Shown here: in pieces, positions 35,362-46,471 of the stretch
Numbering within the stretch: position 1 is the first letter of the stretch
How the letters are laid out: each line of letters begins with the position of its first letter
Assembly: GCA_001794825.1 (NCBI GenBank)
Contig: MGLK01000012.1
Span: 95,155 to 159,154 of the forward strand
Direction: 5' to 3'
DNA length: 64,000 bases
Source: Caulobacterales bacterium RIFCSPHIGHO2_01_FULL_70_19
GTDB taxonomy: Bacteria > Pseudomonadota > Alphaproteobacteria > Caulobacterales > Caulobacteraceae
Notes under the pieces: model-generated
What the model saw: the letters and a program-made list of their open reading frames with translations, nothing else
Databases searched by the model: none
What the model was told of the DNA's origin: nothing
Translations under genes and position numbers: made by a program

Positions 35362-37920
35362 TCAGCGGCGCCACCATCCGCGCCTCGGCTTATCCGGCGG
35401 CGCGACGATCTGGTTGGGGTCTTCCGAGATCAGGGCCGCGACGTCGACCTCCGGCAGGGCCGGAGCCGCCTCGACGACGTCCTCCGTCGGCTCCGGCAGC
35501 GGCCGGGGCTCGGGGACGGCGGGGGCGGGTTCCTCGACCGCGGCCGGTTCGGCCACGGACGGGGCCTCGGCCTCGACGACCTCCTCCGCGACGACCGGCG
35601 CCTCGCCGGCGAGGTCGGCGGCGACCTTGCGGCGCACCCGGCGACGCTTGGGCTGTTCGATCAGGGCCGGGGCCTCCTCGACCGGCGCGGCGTCCGCGTC
35701 GCTCACGGCCGGTTCGGCCGCAGCCTCGATGGTTTCGCCGGCTTCGGCGGTCGGGGCGGCGTCGAGGCCGCGGTCGCGACCGCGACCCCGGCCGCGCCGG
35801 CGCCGCGAGCGGCCGTTGCGCTCGCCGGCGGTCTCGCCCTCGATCCGCTCGGGAGCGGGCGCGCCGGCGGCCTCCGCGGCGTCGGTCGCGGCCTCGGCGC
35901 GCGGCTGCGGACGCTCGGGATTGATCGGGTCGAACCAGACATAGGGATCGTCGAGCGACGGCGTGCGGCCACGGACCCAGAAGAAGGCGTCGCGTTCGCC
36001 GTCCTCGCGCATGCGGCGACCGCCGCGGCGGCCCCGACGACGGCGGCGTCCGCCCTCGGAGTCGTCCTCCTCGGCGGCGACGGGAGCGGCCTCGACGGCC
36101 TCGCCCTCGCCACGACGTCCGCCGCGACGGCGACGCCGGCGGCCTTCGCCTTCGACACGCTCGCGCGGTTCGCCCTCGAGCTCCTCGCCCGCGGTTTCGT
36201 CCTCGTCCTCAAGGAAGAGGTCCTCGTCCTCCTCTTCCTCCTCGTCCTCCCAGGCGCTGGCGTCGAAGTCGTCCTCGAGGTCCACCCAGGCCTCGGACGC
36301 TTCCGGCGGGGTGAAGTCCTCGTTGGTCTCGGTCCGCTCGATGGCGTGCTCGCCCTGGCCAAGGGTGTCGTCGATCAGCACGACCACGTTCAGGCCGCGC
36401 TGGGCCAGCAGGCGCTGCAGGTAGTCGCGCTTGTGGTTGAGGATGTAGAGGCCGACGGCGGTGCAGACCCGCAGGTGAATCGTGCCGGCGCCGTTCCTGC
36501 CGGCCTCGATGTCGACCGCGCGCAGGGTCATCAGGGCCGCGCTCTCGGCGGAGCGGATGCGGCCGGCGCCCTGGCAGTGCGGGCAGATCTCGGTAGCGCC
36601 CTCGATCACGCCGAGACGACGGCGCTGACGGCTGATCTCCATCAGGCCGAACCCGGAGATCTTGCCCATCTGGATGCGGGCGCGGTCCTTGGCCAGCGCG
36701 TCCTTGAGCGCCTTCTCGACCGCCCGGTTGTTCTTCGACTCCTCCATGTCGATGAAGTCGATGACGATCAGGCCGGCGAGGTCGCGCAGGCGCAGCTGGC
36801 GGGCCGCCTCGACCGCGGCCTCCATGTTGGTCTTGAAGGCGGTCTGCTCGACGTTGCGCTCCTTGGTGGCGCGACCCGAGTTGACGTCGATGGCGACCAG
36901 CGCCTCGGTCTGGTTGATGACCAGGTAGCCGCCCGACTTCAGCGGCACGGTCGGCTGGTGGATCTGGGCCAGCATCTCCTCGATGCCGTTCGAGGCGAAC
37001 AGCGGCCGCGAGCCCTGGTAGAGGTGGATCTTCTTCGCCTGCGACGGCATCAGCACGCGCATGAAGTCGCGCGCTTCCTTGAAGCCCTCGACGCCCTCGA
37101 CCTGGATGCCGTCGAAGTCCTTGTCGAACATGTCACGCACGGCGCGGCGGACGAGGTTCTCCTCCTCGTAGATCAGCGCCGGGGCGTTGGAGCGGAGCGT
37201 CGTCTCGCGGATCGTCTCCCACAGGCGCAGCAGGTATTCGTAGTCGCGCTTGATCTCGGCCTTGGTGCGCTTGGCGCCCGCCGTGCGGATGATCAGTCCC
37301 ATGCCCTGCGGCACGTCCAGCGCGGCCGCCGCGGCCTTCAGGCGCTTGCGGTCGGCGGCGTTTGTGATCTTGCGGGAGATGCCGCCGCCCTTGCCGGTGT
37401 TGGGCATCAGCACGCAGTAGCGGCCTGCCAGCGACAGCCAGGTGGTCAGGGCCGCGCCCTTGCCGCCGCGCTCGTCCTTGACGACCTGGACCAGCAGGAT
37501 CTGCCGGCGCTTGATGACGTCCTGGATCTTGTAGCGCCGCATCAGGCGGCGCTTCAGGCGCTCCTCGTCGGCGAGGCCGCCCTCGTGCTCCTCGTCGGCG
37601 CTCTCGCGGCCCAGATCATCCTCGGCGTCCTCGTCGCTGGACGCCTCGGCCATGATGGCTTCGCGGTCGGCGACCGGGATCTGGTAGTAGTCCGGGTGGA
37701 TCTCGTTGAAGGCCAGGAAGCCGTGGCGGTTGCCGCCGTACTCGACGAAGGCGGCCTGCAGGCTGGGTTCTACCCGCGTGACCTTGGCGAGATAGATGTT
37801 GCCGCGAAGCTGGCGCTTCGCGCGGGATTCAAAGTCGTATTCCTCGACCTGACGGCCCTCGACGATCGCAACGCGGGTTTCCTCCGCGTGGGCGGCGTCG
37901 ATCAACATGGTCTTTGACAT
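35362..37920 (-). CDS. rne: Ribonuclease E
   Basis: Essential endoribonuclease and degradosome scaffold. 852 aa. An S1 domain (about 35-165) with an acidic insertion at 91-122 typical of alphaproteobacteria, catalytic Asp345 and Asp388 (AIDVNSGR and IVIDFIDME), Zn-link CPHC at 446-449, then a long disordered tail with Arg-rich GRRGG-type RNA-binding stretches. It ends in KPRRGWWRR, matching the C-terminal GWW motif shown in Caulobacter to bind PNPase. ATG at 37920. Confidence 0.97.
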   Translation of the reverse strand: MSKTMLIDAAHAEETRVAIVEGRQVEEYDFESRAKRQLRGNIYLAKVTRVEPSLQAAFVEYGGNRHGFLAFNEIHPDYYQIPVADREAIMAEASSDEDAEDDLGRESADEEHEGGLADEERLKRRLMRRYKIQDVIKRRQILLVQVVKDERGGKGAALTTWLSLAGRYCVLMPNTGKGGGISRKITNAADRKRLKAAAAALDVPQGMGLIIRTAGAKRTKAEIKRDYEYLLRLWETIRETTLRSNAPALIYEEENLVRRAVRDMFDKDFDGIQVEGVEGFKEARDFMRVLMPSQAKKIHLYQGSRPLFASNGIEEMLAQIHQPTVPLKSGGYLVINQTEALVAIDVNSGRATKERNVEQTAFKTNMEAAVEAARQLRLRDLAGLIVIDFIDMEESKNNRAVEKALKDALAKDRARIQMGKISGFGLMEISRQRRRLGVIEGATEICPHCQGAGRIRSAESAALMTLRAVDIEAGRNGAGTIHLRVCTAVGLYILNHKRDYLQRLLAQRGLNVVVLIDDTLGQGEHAIERTETNEDFTPPEASEAWVDLEDDFDASAWEDEEEEEDEDLFLEDEDETAGEELEGEPRERVEGEGRRRRRRGGRRGEGEAVEAAPVAAEEDDSEGGRRRRRGRRGGRRMREDGERDAFFWVRGRTPSLDDPYVWFDPINPERPQPRAEAATDAAEAAGAPAPERIEGETAGERNGRSRRRRGRGRGRDRGLDAAPTAEAGETIEAAAEPAVSDADAAPVEEAPALIEQPKRRRVRRKVAADLAGEAPVVAEEVVEAEAPSVAEPAAVEEPAPAVPEPRPLPEPTEDVVEAAPALPEVDVAALISEDPNQIVAPPDKPRRGWWRR

Positions 37921-38353
37921 GAAGGGTCTCTCTCTGGCGCGCTCGGGCCAGGCCAGTCAGCGCGCGGCTGACGGGCGGGGCGGCTCGCCGAATGGGGGTG
38001 GGGGCGCGGTTTCGCGCAGCCTCGTCCCCGCGGCAGGCGCCGCGGGCGGTGTCGGTCGGATCGGACCGGAGAGTGAGGCTGGCGGTTACGCCCATCGGGT
38101 TCAGTCGGTCCTGGGCCTGCCGCGCGCTGTGAAGCGGCGCTCCGGGCCCGGTCGTCGAATCGTCGGCGCCAAGGCGGCCGGCCGATCCTCGGATCAGTGA
38201 AAGCATCGCCGCGAGGAGGGCGCGTCCGGTTTCCGCCAAGGCAGGAAGGACGCGATCGTTCGCGAGCGAATGGAGCATAGTCATCGCAGACGCGAAATGA
38301 AAGGCGCGTTCGCCTTAACCCGTTGGCGAGGACGTTCTGGCAAAATGCCCGCA
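37921..38353. promoter_or_regulatory. Divergent rne/amiC intergenic region with rne 5' leader
   Basis: About 430 bases with no supported gene. It must hold both promoters and the rne leader. A perfect GC-rich hairpin CCCGCGGC-AGGC-GCCGCGGG lies at 38027-38046. TATGCT on the minus strand (about 38274-38279) is a candidate rne -10, which would give a leader of about 350 bases, fitting the long autoregulatory leaders known for rne in other bacteria. The leader function is inference. Confidence 0.45.
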
Positions 38354-39595
38354 ATGCATAAGGTGGGTTCCGGGCGAATGTTCGGTTTGTCGCGTTTGAA
38401 GCCGTCGCAGTGGAGCGTGCGCGATCAGATCACGATCGCGCTGGCGTTCGTCGTGTTCTGCGTGGCGGTCTTTGCGGCCGGGCGCGGCCTGGCGTCGGGC
38501 GCGTCGGGCGAGGTGCTGCGCGTCCGGTTTGGCGGCGACGCCGAGCGCACCCGGGTCGTCGTCGATCTCGACCGCACCTCTCGCGGCCAGGTGCTTCAGC
38601 CCGGTTCGGACGGTCGGCTGGTGCTCGCCCTGTCCGGCGTGGCGCCGTCGGAACGGCTGTCCGGCAGCGGTCGGGGGCTGGTTCGCGGCTACCGCGTCGC
38701 CGGAACAGGCGCGTCGGCGCGGCTGGAGCTGGACCTCGCGACCTCGGCCGAGATCGAACGCCGCTTCCTGCTGGCGCCGGGGGACGGCGTCGACCACTAC
38801 CGCTATGTCGTGGACCTCAAGGCCACCGGACGGACGCCGAGCCGCCCCGGGCCGGTGGAGCGGCCCGCACGGCCCGTCGAGCGCCCGCTGATCTATATCG
38901 ACGCCGGCCACGGCGGGCGCGATCCGGGCGCTCGCGGCGCTAGCGTCAACGAGAGCGAGATCACCCTGGCCGCCGCCCGCACGCTGAAGCAGGAACTGGA
39001 GCGGTCGGGCCGGTACCGGGTGCGGCTGACCCGCGACGGGGACGTCTACGTGGGCCTCAACCGGCGGGTGGCCATCGCCCGGCAGGCCGGGGCCGACCTG
39101 TTCATCTCGCTGCACGCCGACGCCGGCGCCGATCCGGCGACGCGGGGCGCCAGCGTCTACACCCTGTCCGAACAGGGCGCCGGCCGGGCCGTGCGCGAGT
39201 TCACCCGCGGCGAGAACTGGCAGCGCAGCCTGAACCTGCCGGGACGCGACGCCTCGGTGGACCGCATCCTGCTGGACATGACCCAGCGCGCCACCCAGAA
39301 CCGCTCCGCCCGACTGGCCCGCACCCTGCTGGGCGAGCTCGAGGAGGCCGACCATCCGCTGCTGCGCCGCAGCCACCGCGACGCCGGCCTGGCCGTCCTT
39401 CTGGCGCCCGACGTGCCGGCGGTGCTGCTGGAGATGGGCTTCATCACCAATCCCGAGGACGAGCGCCTGCTCGGCGACAGCCGCGCGCGCCGCCGGCTGA
39501 TGCGAGCCGTGGCCGAAGGGATCGACCGATATTTCGACGCCCCCGCCGCCGGCCTGCAGATGGCGTCGGCCCGGACGGCCTCCGGCCAGCCCTGA
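38354..39595 (+). CDS. amiC: N-acetylmuramoyl-L-alanine amidase
   Basis: About 413 aa. An N-terminal membrane or signal segment (TIALAFVVFCVAVFAAGRGLA), an AMIN domain (about 60-160), then Amidase_3: IDAGHGGRDPGA (Zn His), NESEITL (Zn Glu), LFISLHADAG (Zn His) and LLEMGFITNPEDE (catalytic Glu). Splits septal peptidoglycan for daughter-cell separation. The start is uncertain: ATGs at 38345, 38354 and 38378 are all in frame and none has a strong ribosome binding site. Confidence 0.92.
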   Translation: MHKVGSGRMFGLSRLKPSQWSVRDQITIALAFVVFCVAVFAAGRGLASGASGEVLRVRFGGDAERTRVVVDLDRTSRGQVLQPGSDGRLVLALSGVAPSERLSGSGRGLVRGYRVAGTGASARLELDLATSAEIERRFLLAPGDGVDHYRYVVDLKATGRTPSRPGPVERPARPVERPLIYIDAGHGGRDPGARGASVNESEITLAAARTLKQELERSGRYRVRLTRDGDVYVGLNRRVAIARQAGADLFISLHADAGADPATRGASVYTLSEQGAGRAVREFTRGENWQRSLNLPGRDASVDRILLDMTQRATQNRSARLARTLLGELEEADHPLLRRSHRDAGLAVLLAPDVPAVLLEMGFITNPEDERLLGDSRARRRLMRAVAEGIDRYFDAPAAGLQMASARTASGQP

Positions 39596-39651
39596 CCTGT
39601 GCGACGACGGCCGCGGATGCGTCCGGCGCCTGAAACGCCTATCTGACGTCC

Positions 39652-40386
39652 ATGCGCCTTCGCGTCGTCGATCTGGAAACCACCGGCGGAGACCGGACCT
39701 CGGAGATCATCGAGGTCGGCTTCGTGGATGTGGTGCGCGAGGGCGCCGGCTGGCGCGCCCTGCCTCCGGTGTCGCGCCTGTTCCGGCCGCGCGGCGAGAT
39801 CTCGGTCCACGCCATGGCCGTGCACCACCTGACGCCCGAGGACTTCTGCGACGCCGATCCGCACTGCGACGAGTACGCCCTGCGCGCCATGTTCGCCGAC
39901 CCCGCCGACGTGATGGTGGCCCACAACGCCCAGTTCGAGCGGGCCTTCATCGCCGACACCGCCACGGGCGGGCTGCCGTGGATATGCACGGTGCGCTCGG
40001 CCAAGGCGGTCTGGCCGCAGGCGCCCGGGCACTCGAACCAGGTGCTCCGCTACTGGCGCGGGCTGCAGCTGGACCGGGCTCTCGCCAACCCGGCCCACCG
40101 CGCCGGTCCCGACGCCTGGGTCACCGCCCACCTGCTGATCGAGCTTCTGGCCGAGGCCTCGGTCGAGCAGATGATCGAATGGACCCGCCAGCCGCGGCGG
40201 CTGGACCGGATCCCCTTCGGCAAGCATCGCGGCCGGTCATGGGCCGAGCCGCCGGACGACTACCTGCGCTGGATGGCGGCGCAGGTCGATATGGATGCCG
40301 CCGTCGTGGCCGCCGCGCGACAGGAGCTGGAGCGCCGCGCAGGCGCCTCTCCGGCGGCTCTGGCGGAGGCCCCCGACGCGGGCTAA
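39652..40386 (+). CDS. 3'-5' exonuclease, ExoX-like with C-terminal DUF3820 module
   Basis: 244 aa. DEDDh exonuclease motifs VVDLETTGG (Asp, Glu), VAHNAQFE (Asn/Asp-type) and HRAGPDAWVTAHLL (His, Asp). The C-terminus carries IPFGKHRGRSWAEPPDDYLRWM, the DUF3820 pattern found in E. coli exodeoxyribonuclease X. Acts in DNA repair or mismatch excision by analogy. Lies 9 bases before mrcA. Confidence 0.9.
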   Translation: MRLRVVDLETTGGDRTSEIIEVGFVDVVREGAGWRALPPVSRLFRPRGEISVHAMAVHHLTPEDFCDADPHCDEYALRAMFADPADVMVAHNAQFERAFIADTATGGLPWICTVRSAKAVWPQAPGHSNQVLRYWRGLQLDRALANPAHRAGPDAWVTAHLLIELLAEASVEQMIEWTRQPRRLDRIPFGKHRGRSWAEPPDDYLRWMAAQVDMDAAVVAAARQELERRAGASPAALAEAPDAG

Positions 40387-40395
40387 ACGGCTTTC

Positions 40396-42840
<2,445 letters not shown>

Positions 42841-42860
42841 GGCCCTAGTTAGGGGTCACC

Positions 42861-42895
42861 ACGGCGCGCCCGAGAACGGCGCGCCGTTCCCTTTT
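42861..42895 (+). terminator. Intrinsic terminator after mrcA
   Basis: Stem ACGGCGCGCC (42861-42870), 7-base loop, GGCGCGCCGT (42878-42887), then TCCCTTTTG. Lies between the mrcA stop and the prfB start. Confidence 0.8.
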
Positions 42896-42914
42896 GTTGT
42901 CGCAGGAGTTTGCG

Positions 42915-44037
42915 ATGAGACCGGATGTCGAGGCCATGAAGGCCGACATCGAGCAGAGCATCGCTCTGCTCAGGAGGCGTCTTTGACTGGGATGCCGCAC
43001 TCAGGAAGCTGGACGAGCTGAACGCCCGGGTCGAGGACCCGACCCTCTGGGACAGGCCCGACGAGGCCCAGGCCGTGAGCCGCGATCGCTCGCGGCTGGA
43101 GGCGCAGGTCAACGCCGTCCGCGAGATGGAGCAGGGTCTCGAGGACGGGATCATGCTGGCCGAGATGGCCGACGAGGAGGGCGACGAGGCGGCGCTGGAG
43201 AGCGCCCGCGCCGATCTGAAGGCGATCAAGGAGCGGGCCGCCCGGGCCGAGCTGGAGGCGCTGCTGTCCGGCGAGGCCGACGGCAACGACGCCTACCTTG
43301 AAGTGAACTCGGGCGCCGGCGGCACGGAGTCGAACGACTGGGCCGGCATGCTCCTGCGCATGTACACCCGCTGGGCCCGCGCCCACGGCTACGAGGTCGA
43401 GGTCGAGGCCGAGGAAGCCGGCGAACAGGCGGGCATCAAGTCGGCCACGATCCAGATCAAGGGGCCCAACGCCTACGGCTGGCTGAAGTCGGAATCGGGC
43501 GTGCACCGGCTGGTGCGCATCAGCCCCTATGACGCCGCGGCCAAGCGGCACACCTCGTTCGCCTCGATCGGGGTTTCGCCGGTGGTCGACGACGCCATCG
43601 AGATCGACATCAATCCGGCCGACGTGCGCACCGACACCTACCGGGCCTCCGGGGCCGGCGGGCAGCACATCAACAAGACCGACTCGGCCGTGCGCCTGAC
43701 CCACGTGCCGACCAACACGGTGGTGGCCTGCCAGGCGGGACGGTCGCAGCACCAGAACCGCGAGCAGGCGTGGAAGATGCTGCGCGCCCGGCTGTACGAG
43801 CTGGAGCTGCAGAAGCGCGAGGCGGCGGCCCAGGCGCTGGCCGACGCAAAAACCGACATCGGCTGGGGACACCAGATCCGCAGCTACGTCCTGCAGCCGT
43901 ACCAGATGGTCAAGGACCTGCGCACCAACGTCGAGACCTCGGACACCCAGGGCGTTCTCGACGGCGACCTGGACCAGTTCATGGGGGCGGCGCTGGCCGC
44001 CCGCGTCGGCGAGACCCGCGGCTCCACGGCGGAATGA
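42915..44037 (+). CDS. prfB: Peptide chain release factor 2, with programmed +1 frameshift
   Basis: Decodes UGA/UAA stops. A 23-codon first frame from ATG 42915 ends at CTT-TGA (42981-42986). Shifting +1 reads GAC from 42985 and continues to 44037, joining to a 373-aa protein. The slip site has the SD-like AGGAGG at 42972-42977 and CTTTGAC, the standard autoregulatory arrangement in which scarce RF2 favours the shift. GGQ is at 248-250. The stop-recognition tripeptide reads SPY in [15 protein letters not shown], where E. coli has SPF. Confidence 0.97.
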
Positions 44038-44038
44038 A

Positions 44039-44070
44039 AAAGGCCCCGGGATCACCCCGGGGCCTTTGTT
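44039..44070. terminator. Bidirectional terminator between prfB and the bactofilin gene
   Basis: Stem GGCCCCGGG (44042-44050), loop, CCCGGGGCC (44056-44064), flanked by AAAAA on the left and TTTGTT on the right, so a T-run exists on both strands. Confidence 0.85.
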
Positions 44071-44087
44071 CTTCAGGATCGGGCGGA

Positions 44088-44660
44088 TCAGGCGGCGCCG
44101 GGCTTCATGTCGATGACCTGCGGGCGATCGTCCCCGTGCGGCGGGGTGGCGCTGGCGGCCGGAGTCGAGGGCTGGGCCGCAGCCGGTCGGGCGGCGGGCG
44201 GAGCCTCGCGGCGGCCCTGCAGCACCCGGCCCTGGAAATAGGCGCCGATGTCGATCGACAGCTGCTCGGCGGTGATGTCGCCGTCGACGTAGGCGGTGGC
44301 GATCAGCTTGACCTGCTTGCCCGAGACATTGCCGACGATGCGGCCGCGGACCTCGACATAGTCGGCCGAGACGCCGCCCTCGACCGCGCCGGTCTCGCCG
44401 ACGATCAGGCGGCCGACGCGGACGTCGCCCTTGATGGCGCCGTCGATCTGGAGGTCGCCGCCGCCGGAGATGTTGCCTTCGAACTGGAGGTCCGAGGACA
44501 GGGTCGACAGGCCGCGGGAGCTGGCCGGAGCCGGGGACGGGGCGCGGGCCGCGGGGGCCGCGCCCGGCGCCGGCAGGTCCGGCAGGGGCGGGATGGCCGA
44601 ACCGGAGGCGGCGCGCGGCTGCTGCGGCTGCGGGGCGGGGGATTTAGTCTTGTTGAACAA
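44088..44660 (-). CDS. bacA: Bactofilin
   Basis: 190 aa. The disordered Pro/Ala tails flank the bactofilin beta-helix, with LSSDLQFEGNISGGGDLQIDG, VGRLIVGETGAVEG, ADYVEVRGRIVGNV and QLSIDIGAYFQG. The opening MFNKTK is the short N-terminal membrane-targeting type. Bactofilins are polymerising scaffolds that place peptidoglycan enzymes. ATG at 44660 lies within the upstream M23 gene's last 17 bases, so the two are translationally linked. Confidence 0.93.
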   Translation of the reverse strand: MFNKTKSPAPQPQQPRAASGSAIPPLPDLPAPGAAPAARAPSPAPASSRGLSTLSSDLQFEGNISGGGDLQIDGAIKGDVRVGRLIVGETGAVEGGVSADYVEVRGRIVGNVSGKQVKLIATAYVDGDITAEQLSIDIGAYFQGRVLQGRREAPPAARPAAAQPSTPAASATPPHGDDRPQVIDMKPGAA

Positions 44661-45795
44661 GTTGGTCTCCGGCTCTCATGAATCGGGCGGGGTTCTGCGG
44701 GCGGCCGTCCATCCACACCTCGTAGTGCAGATGGACGCCGGTGGAGCGTCCTGTGGTTCCCATGCCGCCGATGCGCTGACCGAGGGCGACCCGCTGGCCG
44801 GCGCGGACGATCATGGAGTTGAGATGGGCGAAACGCGTCTTGAAGCCTCGCCCATGGTCTATCTCGACCACGTTTCCATAGCCTGAACGGGGCCCGACGT
44901 AGGAGACCACGCCCGGCGCAGTGGCGTAGATCGGCGTGTTGAGCGGCCCGGCGAAGTCCTGGCCCTGGTGCACCGCGGGGCGGCCGTTGAACGGATCGAA
45001 GCGAACCCCGAAGCCGGAGGTGGTGCGGGACTGGGTCGGCCGGCGGAAGGGCAGGCCCTCGGCGGCGTCGGCGAGCCGGCGCATGTCGTTCAGATTGTCG
45101 GCCGCATTGCGGATGCGGACGGCGAAGGCCTCGTCCACGTCGAGGACCACGCCCAGGGCGTGCGGATCGCGGGCCTCGACCAGCGGGCCGCCCAGGGCCG
45201 TGTCGCGCGGCGCATAGGCGGCCGGGTTGAGACCGGCGAGGCGAAAGGCCAGGCGCAGGCGCTCGGCGCGGGTGCGGGCGACATCCTCGGCGCGGGCGAT
45301 CAGGCGCTCCTGGTCCATGCGAACGGCCACTATGCGCTGCACCGGGGTGCTGCGGGCCGGATCCGGCGCGGGCGAGGGAGCCAGCAGGGTTTCGGCCCCG
45401 TCGACGCCGCGGAACAGGCTCATCACCTGGGTCAGGGCGGCGTGGCGCCGCTCGACCATGGCGGCCATCTGGTCAAGCGAGCCGGTGGTGGCGCTCATGC
45501 GGACCACGGCGCTGTCCAGCCGGGCCTGCAGATCCGCGTTCAGACGTTCCGCCTCCGCCCGGGTCCGGGCCACCGCACGGTCCGCCTGGTTCTGGAGCAC
45601 CAGATCGTACAGGAAGCCGCCGGACGCCACGAGAAACCAGGCGCCCAGCAGCACAGCGGCGGTCGCCGCCATCAGTTGCCGCGCCGGCGTCAGCGCCCAG
45701 GCGCGGACCTCGTCGCCGTCGCGCAGATACACGTACCGGACCGGAAACCACCGCCCGATCAGAGAAGGTCTTCGTGTCCTCTCCGGTTCGGCCAT
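44644..45795 (-). CDS. M23 peptidoglycan endopeptidase (LmdC-like, bactofilin partner)
   Basis: 383 aa. A cytoplasmic N-terminus, one membrane helix (MAATAAVLLGAWFLVASGGFLYDLVL), a coiled-coil periplasmic stem, then the LytM domain with HQGQDFAG (Zn His, Asp) and HLHYEV (HxH), so catalytically competent. In Hyphomonas and Rhodomicrobium the bactofilin BacA is genetically and functionally paired with an M23 enzyme, LmdC, of this layout. ATG at 45795; longer frame upstream lacks support. Confidence 0.92.
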   Translation of the reverse strand: MAEPERTRRPSLIGRWFPVRYVYLRDGDEVRAWALTPARQLMAATAAVLLGAWFLVASGGFLYDLVLQNQADRAVARTRAEAERLNADLQARLDSAVVRMSATTGSLDQMAAMVERRHAALTQVMSLFRGVDGAETLLAPSPAPDPARSTPVQRIVAVRMDQERLIARAEDVARTRAERLRLAFRLAGLNPAAYAPRDTALGGPLVEARDPHALGVVLDVDEAFAVRIRNAADNLNDMRRLADAAEGLPFRRPTQSRTTSGFGVRFDPFNGRPAVHQGQDFAGPLNTPIYATAPGVVSYVGPRSGYGNVVEIDHGRGFKTRFAHLNSMIVRAGQRVALGQRIGGMGTTGRSTGVHLHYEVWMDGRPQNPARFMRAGDQLVQQD

Positions 45796-45995
45796 AACGC
45801 AACGCCCCCACGTTCGGCCGGCTTTATGGGCCACGGCAGCGCTTGGGGACAAGTCTCTTCACGACTTGTTAACCATCCTCGCCGGCATTCGCGGGAATTC
45901 GGCCGGTATTCGGGTCGAAACTTCGCCTGTCAGTTGCAGACGCGAATCTGGCGAAAGACTCGCGTCACCGGAACAAGACCAGATTCGCTCAGGGA
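45796..45995. promoter_or_regulatory. Leader of the M23-bactofilin operon and downstream end of bcp
   Basis: 200 bases without a gene. A perfect 10-bp inverted repeat GCGAATCTGG (45942-45951) and CCAGATTCGC (45979-45988) with a 27-base loop sits 8 bases after the bcp stop on the minus strand. Nearer the M23 gene a hairpin ACAAGTC-TCTTCAC-GACTTGT lies at 45849-45869. No T-run follows either. Confidence 0.5.
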
Positions 45996-46463
45996 TCAGA
46001 GCGACCTGAGGGCCGCGAGCACTTCCGCGGCGTGGCCCTTGACCGAGACCTTGCGCCAGGCGCGGCGGACCAGGCCCTCGCCGTCGACGAGGAAGGTGGC
46101 CCGTTCGACCCCCATGTAGGTGCGGCCGTACAGCTTCTTCTCGCCCCACACGCCCCAGGACGCCGTGACGTCGCCGGGCTCGTCCGAGGCGAGGACGACC
46201 GTCAGGTCGTGCTTGTCGCGGAAGCGGTCGAGCTTCTTCACCGGATCACGCGAGACGCCGATCACGGTCGCGCCCGCCGCTTCGAACTCTCCGATCAACG
46301 CGGAGAAGTCCCGGCCCTCGGTGGTGCAGCCGGGCGTGTCGGCCTTGGGATAGAAGTAGAGGACGTAGGGCCGGCCGGCGAGGGACGCCGACGAGACGCG
46401 GCCGCCGCCGGCCGTCTCCATGTCGAAGGCCGGAGCCTTCGCGCCTTCGGTGATCTCGGTCAT
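45996..46463 (-). CDS. bcp: Thioredoxin-dependent peroxiredoxin Bcp, 1-Cys variant
   Basis: 155 aa. Peroxidatic Cys in ADTPGCTTEG, with Arg and Thr of the family (GVSRDPVKKLDRF, RATFLVDGEG). There is no second cysteine anywhere: the position five residues on, Cys50 in E. coli Bcp, is not Cys, so resolution must use an external thiol. ATG at 46463 (MTEITEG) has GAGAGAG upstream. Eight bases after tyrS. Confidence 0.93.
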   Translation of the reverse strand: MTEITEGAKAPAFDMETAGGGRVSSASLAGRPYVLYFYPKADTPGCTTEGRDFSALIGEFEAAGATVIGVSRDPVKKLDRFRDKHDLTVVLASDEPGDVTASWGVWGEKKLYGRTYMGVERATFLVDGEGLVRRAWRKVSVKGHAAEVLAALRSL

Positions 46464-46471
46464 GAGCTCTC

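Noticed and set aside
36346-37917. 523-aa ORF antisense to rne
   Set aside because: Val/Leu/Asp-rich mirror of RNase E codon structure; no domain or start signal.
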